A stretch of 36,776 nt of DNA from positions 3,362,951 to 3,399,726 of the forward strand of contig BLXT01000588.1 of NCBI GenBank assembly GCA_019648995.1, read 5' to 3'. Source of the stretch: Plakobranchus ocellatus. Lineage: Eukaryota > Mollusca > Gastropoda > Plakobranchidae. Numbering within the stretch: position 1 is the stretch's first letter; every line of letters begins with the position of its first letter. Below, one piece after another: positions 11,701 through 23,700 of this stretch. A model generated the notes under the pieces. That model was not told the origin of the DNA and ran no database searches. It saw only the letters and a program-made list of their open reading frames with translations. The translations under genes were made by a program, and so were the position numbers.

Positions 11701-14700
11701 GGGAAACCCCATTAATTTAATGTAGGAAAAACTGTTTCAAGCTGTGGCATGCCAGATTGAATATTGGTAACTAAGTAGAGGTCTAAGTCTTAGTCTAGAT
11801 CTCTCAGGTTTTTTTTTCATCATTGTAAAAAGTGTTTTTCAGCAGTTCTGTGGGGTAAGATGAACTTTTTTTTTTTCATTATACACTAAAAACACAACCA
11901 TATGTAATACTGTAACTATAAATAAGCTTTAAAGTGCCGTTTTCGCTTTTGAAAAAGCCTTTTTAGAGAAAGATTTGAGGAAGTGTATAAAAAAGCATAA
12001 ACATTTTTAACAGTGTCTCACCCTATACATGGATGAAAGCGCAATAATGATTGCAGCCTTGTAAAACATTAATATTTTGAAACTACATTCAATTACTTTC
12101 AATTTGATATATTAGGGTTTGCCAAAATGTGGGCTGTCATCATAGTTATGTGCGAAAGATTTTCTACAAGCCTTTTTGAAAAAATTTAACTCATCAATAC
12201 ATAAATTTTGATTTTGTGAGTGTAATGGCATACAAAGTACTGCTCTATGTTTTAAAAATCAGTTCTGGATGCATCCTTGCTGTCTAAATTAACCAAATAA
12301 GTTTGAAATAACTAGGCTGACAAAATTCCCCCAAAAAGTGGTCACCCATCAACAAATTAAGCTCATTCACAACCAAGTGAAGAGACACAAACCAATTTTT
12401 TTACATAGATCTACTCAGCTATCCAACTCTGCATGAATATTACCTCACCAATACTCAATTGGGCTTTTCCATTTCGTAATTGGAGATTCGTTTTTTTTTC
12501 AAAATGCAGTAAAAAAATGTGACACAATTTTGGGGTCAGTAGCGGATTGGAACTGTCGTAATAGCTCAAGCAAACTCACCAAAGTTAGGAGAGCCAACTA
12601 AAGTCAAGGATGGAAGAGCTTGACTGGGAAGGTAGTACCATAACCCCTTGCCATGGAAAGTCCAACCATCTCTGCTATATTCCATCATGTGAATTCTTTC
12701 TGTCTGTCCACGCTTGCTGACTCTTTTATAAAATAAGTAAGCCAGATAGATGTATGAATAAGGGATGGCTCCAGCTAAGCCCTTAGCACCAAGAAAACCA
12801 TTTGCCTAAAGAAGAAAAAAACATAACATTTTTTCTCAAAAAAAAAAAAAAAAAAAAGAAAGAAAGTCAAAGAATTGTTATTTAAACCCCAAAGTTCTAA
12901 ATTTAAAAAAAGCAAAGTTTAAATTGTCTTCCTATGTATTGACATTTGAAAACAGAATTTTTTTCTAATAATAATGCAAGACAGACTTTTACTTTACACA
13001 GACTAAAATTAAAATTAAAAAGAAATCAAAACTAATGGTATAATGGGGAATGACACAGAAAACCTTTTACAGGAACTTATGAATTAAAAAAAGGTGGCAA
13101 TGTGTTTGATGAGGAGACATCCAATTTTCCTCGCATAAACATGTGTTGCAGTTTAATTTCAAACATATTAAATAGCCTCTCAGAAACAGGTCACCTGAAC
13201 ACCCTTACAGTGTGGTTATGGGTAACATATTGAGCTCTAGCTAAGATGATGTCATGCCCCTGCCAGCTGTGATGCGCAAGGCCACAAGTGTGAGAATATG
13301 CCCCAGTGTCCACCAACATGGAAGGTCCTTTGCCTGTGGAGCCCACCCAGCCCCATGACCTAGTAGACAGCAGGCCTCACCTCCCTTGGATGGATATCTT
13401 TTCTCTTTCTATAGCTCCTTTAAACACACTCTCTGTAAATAGATATATGATCTGTGAATGGCTGGCAGATAGTTAACTTCCAGCACCTTCGTTAGTGAAG
13501 CATGGCCAGCCCTGCACTTACTCTGGACTACTATATGGGGGGAGATGTGCACCTACACAGATGGCACATGATGTGGTGATCCCACTAGCTGAACACACTG
13601 GTGGTGGTAATGCTGCCTGATCCTTTGCTATAATTATTAAGCCAGCCAGGAGGCATCCGCAGCAGTAACTGTGAAAGTGGACAGGGCCATCTAACGAATA
13701 TGATATCTTTATGACAATTGTGAGTCCCAGACTTGCTTAGAGAGGCTGATTAGCTCCAAAGCTCAGCAAGATAGAGAACAAAGAACGGCCATGACAAAGC
13801 TCATATATCTGGATACAGACAAAAATATGTCTCCAGCATGATTGTCTTGGAACAAATTTTTTACAAAATCCTATATGAGTTCTTGAGACACCTCAAAAAA
13901 AGGTCAGGGTGAAGCAGCGTTTTGCCAGGCTGCTAGAGGCAAGTAAGCTTGTAGCATGTGAAAAAGCACATGAAATCTAAACACCCACGAGGAATGTGGA
14001 AAAAAAAAAAGAAGTTAAGGCCTTGACATCCCACCAACCTGAATATCCTCTACTGAATATACCTGGTACCAGTAAGACGAGAACAAAATAAGCCAAGTTA
14101 ATGAGCAACAACAAGATCCATGTAGCCCCACACCAAAAAACACTCCTCTTTCAATCTTTGGCAGTAATATTAAGATAAGAGGCCGTCACTGTCAGGGCTG
14201 CAGAGGACGATTTCTAATATTAGGAATGGTCTCACTGCTGAATACAACAACATTACACAGAACAATATTACAGACATACAAAGATGAATCATATTGTATA
14301 GCAGTAAAAAGCTCACGATTTATAACATTAACAGCTCGCCTGCTTCAACTTGCTATGATGGCAATCTTCAGAAAAACAGATACCACAAAACAGTAGTTGC
14401 TGGAGATTTTAATGGCCACTCATCACAATGGGATTACCCTGATACCAACAGCAGACCTACCAACTTTCCGTTTTCGCCAGGGAAAATTCCGGTGAACGCC
14501 TATAAATTCCGTTTATCCAGGCTGCCCCGCTAAAATCCCGTTCAGTTGTCCCGATGGACGATGAAAAGGAAAAAAATTTTCTTGTTTTATCCTTTTGATT
14601 CTTCCGATAACAACCGACGTGTAGTCTTACCTATTTAAAATATACAAATCCCTTTAGACAAACAAGTAAGCTATGATAATAATCATTTTAAAGTCAACAT

Positions 14701-17700
14701 TGTATGCAATGCAGTAGGCCTAGAGTGATATTACTAGCCTACCATGTCGGCAATAGATCAAAGAAATCAAAGGTTGGTTTTTGGGAGTTGCAGCCCAACC
14801 TTCAAGTCAGCCCCACATCAAAGTAATTTGAGATGTCAGCTATGTCTAGTTTTAACACTACATGAATGGTGATCTGTATTATATACAAAGTGCCTGACAT
14901 TTACAAAAAAATATCTTAATACCACATTTTTCATAATACATGTATCTTAATTCTTATAAATGATAGCCAAAATGTTTAGCTCTAGATGTTCTTAGAAAAA
15001 TCTAATTAGATCTGCACACCGAGTGATAACTAGATCAAATGCACTGAAGGCTAGCCACCTTATTATCCAATCTAAACTCTCTCTCTGTCTGAGTCTCATC
15101 TTAAATTACTGTTTTAAAAATGTTTTTTTGCCTCTTCTTTAGTTGTTAGCATCGATGTGAATTTTTTTTCTTAGGCAATGTTCTGATGTTTTATTTGTCC
15201 AGTCTCTCTCTCTCTCTCTCACACACACACTCTCTATTAGTGTCGATGTGGATTTTTTTTCTTAGGCAATGCTCTAATGTTTTCTTTGTCCAGTCTCTCT
15301 CTCTCTCTCTGTTTCTCTTTTATCACTATCTGAGTCTCTCATCGATTCTCACTCTTTCTCTTTTTATTTCTTTCTCTCTCTCTCTTTCTCTATCTCTCGA
15401 TCTAGGTAATATCAAGATTCAGGGCTATTTGTAATTTCGCGAAACACTTACTTTTTTTTCTTGATGTACAATCAATATTTGGTCCAAGAGATCTAATTTA
15501 GGCTTTAGTCTAAGCCTAAGCCTACACAGACTTGAATACATTGTAGGCCACAAGTCATCTCGGCCCGACATGACTTGCGTAGAGCGTAGATATCAGTCAT
15601 TTCAAAAAGTGCAAAGGAGAACTCGATATTTTCTTTTTATTTAATATACAATGGGTCATACTAATTGAGATTCTGTAAACCTGTCTCACCTAGGTTTTCA
15701 TTTTCCATCGAACCTTTTATTGTGTGAGCTAGATTTTGTGTTTTATATATTGTAGTGCTCCTTTAAAAAAATTCATCATCCAGGCCCTAGGCCTGCAGGT
15801 CTTGAAGGCTTGATAAGTTTGAGTTTTTGTATATAGCCAGTCCACAACAAGGTGATCTCAGGCTTTCAGGCCCTCCGTCAGGCCAGGGCGCCGGTAGCGG
15901 GGCTCGAACCCGCGACAGAAGGGTCCCTGCAGATCTCAGGGCGGACTCGCAAGCCACAGTGCTACCGACGCCCCCTGAAGGCTTGATAAATGGTGATATT
16001 ATTGGACTAATGGTAGAGAGTAGGAAGCTACTTTCTTGCATCTTTTAGAGTCGAAAATTCATTAATTAGCCTCTGATATTATACTTCAATGTTATGGAAT
16101 GTCTATGGTTGAGTATATGATTAAGATGTAGTATGTTTTATCCATGCGCATCTTATTGTACTGACATATCCTTGTGAGATTTTCTAAATTCCTGTGAGTA
16201 GAGGTGACTATTCCTGTGAGAACAATTTAGTGTTGGCAGGTCTGCAACAGCTCTGGAAGTTATCTTGAAAAACTACGGGAAAAAACCTGGCCATCACACA
16301 AGACACAAACTCCCCTACAACTTTCTTATACAGGGCCCACAACACACTCAATAATTCCAAACTAACTATTGTTTCACTGTAGGGTACAAGCCTTCACTTT
16401 CAGGCTTGTTTTACAGTGAATATCTGGACACACAAATTTACTGGCGGGCACTGTCAGAGCAGGTAAACCTGCAAAACAAGGATCAAGTTCAGAACAGCCA
16501 TAGAGATTGCACTTCAGACAGCCACACAAATAGTAAAACACAATTACAAAGAGGGATTGATGAACCTCTGGCCAATGGGAACAACTAGAAGGACTGGGTC
16601 TCAACATATGAATATGGTCAAACTCAATGGCCTTAACTCCTCCAGAGGAAAGTCCAAGACACAATATTCTGTCTCAGGACACTAAACATACATCTCAACT
16701 CCCACCTGTGCAGAATCAACCGTGGACACCCTCCTCTGTGTCATCTGTGTGATGACCCACAAGAAACAACAGAACATCTCCTGATTAAATGACCCAAGCT
16801 CTAGGATTGAAGACAACTTCTTCCTCCAGATCCTGACATAGACTATACTCGACACCGGGGCAACTCTTGCAGTTTTTTAGTTGAGTTTTTTGTATATAGC
16901 CAGTCCACAACAAGGTGATCTCAGACTTTCAGGCCCTCCGAAAGGCCAGGGCGCCGGTAGCGGGCCTCGAACCCGCGACGGAAGGGTCCCTGCAGATCTC
17001 AGGGTGGACTCGCAAGCCACTGTGCTACCGACGCCCAACTCTTGCAGACTGCAAAATATTATGTCATCGCAATGAGACAAAAGGCAGATCAAATGGGCTG
17101 CTAGATCACAAGAGCAACAACAGCAACATGAAAACACAAAAACAGTGGGCAATAAAAATGTCTGTGACCTATTAAAACCAAAATAGGCAGTTTTACAAAA
17201 GTCATCTTCATGAGATGGTAAAAAAAAAAAAAAAAGGTATGATTGGACTGACTATAATTTAGAAAATAAAATTTTTCATTGATTTGAAATCAAGCTTGGA
17301 AAATGTTTGATGTGCTACTTAAGAATTTAGCATATTAAAGCTGGATAGTGAGTTACTGATAGTGATTCCTAACACTATTATCAGACTAGAGCTCATACAA
17401 TTAGAAGTTCATATTTTCATGTAGATCAAAAACTGATGAAATGTTTTGTTTATGTCACCAATCCACAATTTCTTTTCTCTTTTGCATGAATGTAAAGAAG
17501 CTATCAATTGTTCTCAGTTATTTAATAGAGCATGAGATACCACCAGAGGTTGAACATTTGAAAAAGAAGTCATATTACCCCTGAAGTTATATTGGGAAAA
17601 AAAAAAATTTTTGGAAAAAAAAGTATCAAAAAGCATTACCACCTGTAAAATAAGAAGAGATTGCAAAACCAAACAAAAAAAAAAAAGAGAGAGAGAGAGA

Positions 17701-20700
17701 GAGAAAGAAAGAGCAAAAACAAAAACAAACAAACAAAAATGAAGTGGTAACCTGAGGAGATGCCATGAGGATACTGTATTTTGCTAGGGACTGGTCCAAG
17801 ATCACAGACATATAATGGTCTGTCAAGTTGAAATAGCCAGATGCCAGAAGAATATTGTCTGATGGATCTGATCCTCGCAACAAATTAAGCATAGCCTGTT
17901 CATCATGTACAATGCCAAAGGGTCCCATTTGTACAAGAGGATAAACTACTGTGTCCAGCTCTTTAGTGTGAACCTTTGACCCTTCTGCCTCTCCAGGTAT
18001 TTTTACATCAGTTATAAGTTCCCCTAGACGGAGGCATGACTGGATTTTCTCTCTTGCAGCTACCTTAAATCTCAATCCATCATCTGATTCTGAAAAGTTA
18101 GTTATAAAAAAAGAAAATCATCTTGACAGAGTGACACAGACTACAAATTATACAAATTTATTTTTTAAAAAAGAGTGTCATTTATCACCAAAGTTTTAAA
18201 AACATGATAATTTGAAAAGCTTTTATTAACCTGAAGGAAAAAAAAAAAGATTTTATTTAAAGGGTGCTTTACTGTCAGAATATCCATCTATGGATAAAAT
18301 TCTAATTTTTCTTTTAATATTATTGTAAATTGGTAGATTCCATAAGTCTTTTTTTATTTTTCTTTCTTAAGTCTTCTAATTTATTCAAGTTATGTTCATT
18401 GATCTACAAAGTAATGAAAGCTTTTTTATTATTACTTTTTTTTTAATTGCACTGCACATAATCTTATTCAATGTGATATAATGCCTACTATTCAAAAAAT
18501 GCAAAATGCACATGAAAAACAGCCCCTGGCCAAATACTGCAAGTAGCAGCTGTGAGAAAAATCATTTTAAGGTTATCAAGCTTATGTCCTAGGTAGACTC
18601 AACAACTATTCAAAGTTAAGAGATAATATGATTTCATAACTAATTTATAAACAATTCAAAATTTGCAAAATCCATGTTTGTGATTTTTTAAAATTAGTTT
18701 CAAGGCAAAGATCAAAAAGTGCATGAATTGAAAACACCCAAAAAAATATGACTTTTCTAAATCAAATAAAAATAAAGCATATATATATCTCAAAAGCCTA
18801 CATGTAAAATTAACACTAGAAAAAAGTTAATTAGATGATTAACATTGCGGAAGCAAATGATCATCTGAGTTATACAGTAAAGTGTCTATTATGACATTGG
18901 ACATCCAGAAAGGTGACTTCGCATGTGAAAGCATGCTTAAAATTAACCTTAATCATTAATTTTTTAAATACTTTGGAATACAAATTAATGTCACATGTCG
19001 CTTACACTTTAAAAAAAACAAACACTTTTTTATATCTCTATTTAGTTGACTGACAATTTTTTTCTTTGACCTAATGAAGGAGCAATAGAGTAAAATAAAA
19101 ATAAGGAAGAACATATTTGGTGTTAATTTTCTTTTTAAAGGAGAGCATTTTGCAACATGATGATGATGCCTGTTATGATTTGTTTTCACACCAGTTTTGG
19201 AATCACATGATAAATAACTCAGTTTCTCTGTCTCTCACCTACTGTGCATCACCAATGTTCAGAAATGGAGAAAAAAAAAACATTAATATAATAGCTTATG
19301 TGCATTTCAAAACAATCATTAAGCATAAAGTATCTCTTTTGACCTTCTAAAGGCTCATTGTTAAAGGGAAAAGAAAAGTTCTTTCATATTATATTTCCTA
19401 TGGTTGGTCAAAAAGATATATGAGTTCTTTATAAAAGAATTCTGTCTTCAAAAAATAAAGCATGATGTCTGCCATGACTTTGTGAAAAAAAAAAATTGAT
19501 GCTAATCAAGTTTTATTTTTTTTACAGATCATCATCATCATCAGGTACTTTGTCTGGAGCAGACATTGGCGATCATGTTCTTCCACTCAAACCTATTCTC
19601 AGTTAACCTTATAAAGTTGTTATTGATATTATCTTTGCCTGTTGCCCATGACTTAAGATTTTCAATAAAAGTTATTCTCTGTCTACCTCTACTGCGTTTG
19701 CCTTCAATCTTTCCAACGATTGCTAAGTGTTCTAAACCCTTGTGTCAGCGAATATGGCCTAAAAACTGTAGTTGCCTCTGTCTTATAGTTTTATTTAGTG
19801 ATTGCTCGAGATTAGCCTCTCTCAGAGCCAATTCGTTTGACTTTTTTTCTGTCCATGATATCCTCATCATTCTTCTGATAAACCATATCTCTACCGCTAC
19901 TAGTTTGTTCTCTATTTTTGTTTATTGTCCAACACCCACTACCATTTAAAAGTACTGACCATACATGTTTCAATTACCCTTATTTCGGTTGTCATACTTA
20001 TGTTTCTATTTGCCAGTATTGTTTTTTTTTTTTTTTTTATGTATCTTTGGCCATGGCTATTCTTTTATTTATTTCACTTGTGCATCTGCTTTCTGATGTT
20101 ATCAGGTAACCTAGATATTTGATTTTTTTTTTCTTTTTTTTTTTTTGAACTTTTACAGTTAGGTTTCTCAAAAATTAAATCTCAATATCAATTCATATTT
20201 CATTCACAAGATATACTGTTCACTATTACCTGGAAAAATTGCTCACTTGGCCTAAGGACAAGTGTCTCAACAGATACTGTATTTTAACTACCTCCACCTT
20301 AGAGTTCATACAACTCTAAATTTAGATACAATCAATCTTTCTGCTTCAGAAAATCAATAACTTGCATGTAAAATTTGATTACTCTTGTAGGGATGTGTAA
20401 TGCCAACTAGATCTATAATCAAACCTTGCATTAATGTATATTTAGTTCCTGTGCATTTATATATATAGTAGATCATTGTTTGGTCATTAAGACTATCTTT
20501 TTTTATTGTTGTGGTTAAGGAACAAGAAGAAACCATAGAGTCCTTTAGATCTATGCTTGAATAAAATAAATGTCAGGAAACTGACAAGATTCAAAAAAAG
20601 AAGAAAAAAGAAAGTTGAGTTGCTTCACTTTTTTATGTTTCATAAATTCATGCCTCGCAACAGACCCATTAAATGTGCAAAAACAGAGATACATTTGGCC

Positions 20701-23700
20701 TCCGTCAAAGAGAGCAGACATGTTTCTAAAAGGTATGCTTTCACCCATATTGCTATTTGGACATTTTTTTAAACAATTTAGTGACATACTGCAATTTACA
20801 TAAGCCCTATTTAATGAGAAACACTCATTATAAAACAACACCTTGTGACCTTTTGTTTGATACATTTATAGCTGCCCATCTTGATCTCTCAAAATCTAAT
20901 AATTAATCTGATAACAAAGGCTACTAAATAAATAATAAGATTTTAAGACAAAGCTTAAAAGTTAGATAAAAACCTTTTCCTTTTTCGGAGTTTGTTGCAA
21001 AGTTTTGAGGTTGCCCAGATTTCATTTGTATTTTTTAGTAATACACATTGATATAAGAGAAAAACATAAAAAAAAACCAAACAAAAAACTTGAAACTATA
21101 ATTTTTGAAACATCAGACCCTTCTTCATAAAACAACACACACTAACAAAATAAGCAATAATGTCTTGCCACTCATTTTTTACTGTTCAGTTGCTCTCAAG
21201 AAGCTGATCTATCACTGCCTCTCCTTGTTACCCATTTATGCAGTCTATCCTATCTTTTATTTTCTCCATCGACCTTAGTATCAGAGAAATTACCAATTAA
21301 AACTTACCCTTATAAGGATGAATGTCCCAGTCTGCAGCTAAACTCAAAGTGTCATCTTTTGATAAGGACAAAGAAATGGACATCACAGCCTTTACAAGAT
21401 TATTGAAAAAATTTGCAAGTTCAGGACAATCATTAAACAGGATATATCTATCCTGTCGGTTGGTGAAGTAGTCATTGCTCAAATTTGCCCTGCAGAAAAA
21501 AAGAAAAAGAAAATAAAGAAAATTGAAGGGTAAGGACAAACAAACATTCTTTTTTTTTTTTAAATTACAGATTTTATTTTTCATGTTAAAATGAATACAG
21601 TGACAAAATTAAAGTCTTAGTGGTCCACTAGATCAGCATTTTCAACACTTCAACAAATTGAAAAATTTTTATCACAACACACTGTATGCTCACCCACTGA
21701 TGATAAAACTATCATCGAAGAGATATATTTTAATGTGAGTAAGGCCGATTGTCTCATTAAATCGTTCTGGAATAACTCTCTTCAGAATTCCCCTCAGATC
21801 AGGAGTATGGAATAAAGACACTTTCACACCACTAAACTCAGCCATCAAAGGTCGCAACATAGATCTAGAGTTGTGATCTCCCCTTGATCCACGAGTGTAG
21901 TCAAGTAAAATATTCACTTCAAAATCTGGATTTCCTGTGGCAAGTGCCGTTAGACATGCCTCTCTGACACAAGCAACCTATTAAATAAAATGGACACAAA
22001 TTCATTTAATTTTTTTAAAAAGTGGCAAATTTTTTTATTTTTTTTTTAAGAAATAGAAGTTCTTTTCTGAACATATGCTATGATTGAATGTTCTTTTACA
22101 TTTCATTTTTTAACCCAACGATCAATCTTGCCTGGTGGGAGAAATCATTTATGCATAGAGGACATTTATATGTCAGATCTACTATCATAAAAACTTTTTG
22201 GGTTTGAGAAATTACAAAAATGCCAAAGACATATATGCTAACTTATGTACATAGGCAAATAAAAAACAAAAGAAAGAATAAAGAAAAAAATAAAGAGAGA
22301 AGGAAGAAAAATAGTTAAGCTGCAATATACATATTTCTCATCATGCCTGCAGTTTAATTAAAAAAAATAAATCGTCAGTGCAAATCTTTATTCTCGTAGA
22401 GACTGTCTGCATACTTTAGAGGTAAAAAATATGTTGTAAAATACATGCCAAAATGGAAGAAATAATGAAATCTACATTTAGGGACATGATGAAATGATAG
22501 AAAAGATGGCTTTGGTTGATAAAATTTCAATGGACTGATTTTTTTTTTAAATCTGATATAAAGAGGATGGTGCCAGATTTGGATTACATGCAAATTGAGA
22601 ACTGACAAGATAGTCTAATAATTAAGGTAAATATATTTGTCATAAAACACATGAAAAAATTATTTTAAAAGTTGACAAAACATACCAAGTCCTGCTCAAG
22701 TCCTCCTGTGCCCAGATACAAGGAGGCAAATGTTATTCTCCTCTTAGCTTTCTTGCTTTTGAGCTAAATAGAGAAAAATATTAAACACATTTACATAGTA
22801 CTAATAAACTTATGGTATAAAATTCTGAACTTAAATTTCAATCTAGACTTTAATTTCTGGAGAAAAAAATATTTCCATTGAAAAATCTGCATTGGACTTG
22901 CATTTCAAGATGTGAGCTTTTCAAACAAGGAAAATGAACATAGGGCGTCAGGAAACGTTTTTGGATGCCCGTACGTAGGGTTAGATATTGTTTATGATCA
23001 TCTTAAAACTGTCGTGACTTGCTAATAATAGCAGAATCCAAAATGAGATTTTTGTCAATGAAGAAAGTCACTCTAGTCTAGTAGTATAATATGAGTCATT
23101 CCAACTCTATACATTTTGGCTACCACCTGTCTTTTTATGCAGTATCTGGTCTTACATCTTGGTCTGGTATTTTGCATCAATAACACAACCTGCTTTGCCT
23201 ATTTTGAAAGCATTTTGATCTCCAATAACCTTCTTCCCTGCAAAGATCACTATAATAACCAATCTGTATTTTTGTCTTCATTGCTTCATTTTTGTTCTAA
23301 TATGACTGTTAATATACAAATCTTTAGGGACTGTTCAAATATAACCTTACACTTTTTTTGGGACTTTTTGACACCCCCGCCCTTCTTACACTTTTCTTAC
23401 ATTTGCCTTCCTCCCCCCCTCCCCAAATAGTACATTGTTGACCTGTTATATCAATACTTCTACTAATAACAACAACAACAATAATGGCAATAATAATAAT
23501 AATAATAATAATCGTCGATGGTGCATTAACTTATTAAGCATTAACTGTAGCTTAAAAATTGCTGTTTTCAAAATTTAAATGACTATGACATAATAATATA
23601 CATGTGCAATTTTACAATTATACAGAGTAAAATCATTAAAACTGGCAAAAAAATGCAAAATCAACACTCTAATATAAATATAAGGTATGTAATACTGTTA

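Larger units (their letters stand above)
14453..16243. mobile_element. hAT-like non-autonomous DNA transposon inside the LINE
   Basis: The left end AGACCTACCAAC and the inverted right end AGACCTGCCAAC match at 11 of 12 positions. They are flanked by an 8-bp duplication, CCAACAGC (14445-14452) and GCAACAGC (16244-16251), 7 of 8 identical. The LINE protein reads straight across if the 1,791 bp and one duplicate are removed. Eight-base duplications and short terminal repeats fit the hAT superfamily, although the ends lack the usual CAG start. No transposase frame was found. The interior holds CT/CA microsatellites and a SINE. Confidence 0.68.

Noticed and set aside
15886-15975. Possible functional tRNA gene on the minus strand
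   Set aside because: The T-arm is perfect, but four extra bases separate it from the closing stem. The anticodon region is abnormal, and the unit is part of a two-copy SINE with target duplications.
17626-17751. Extension of the PGS1 exon E frame into a [11 protein letters not shown] tail
   Set aside because: The tail reads the intron's GA/AAAC microsatellite antisense. The exon ends at the GT donor at 17751, and exon F continues the protein family exactly in frame.
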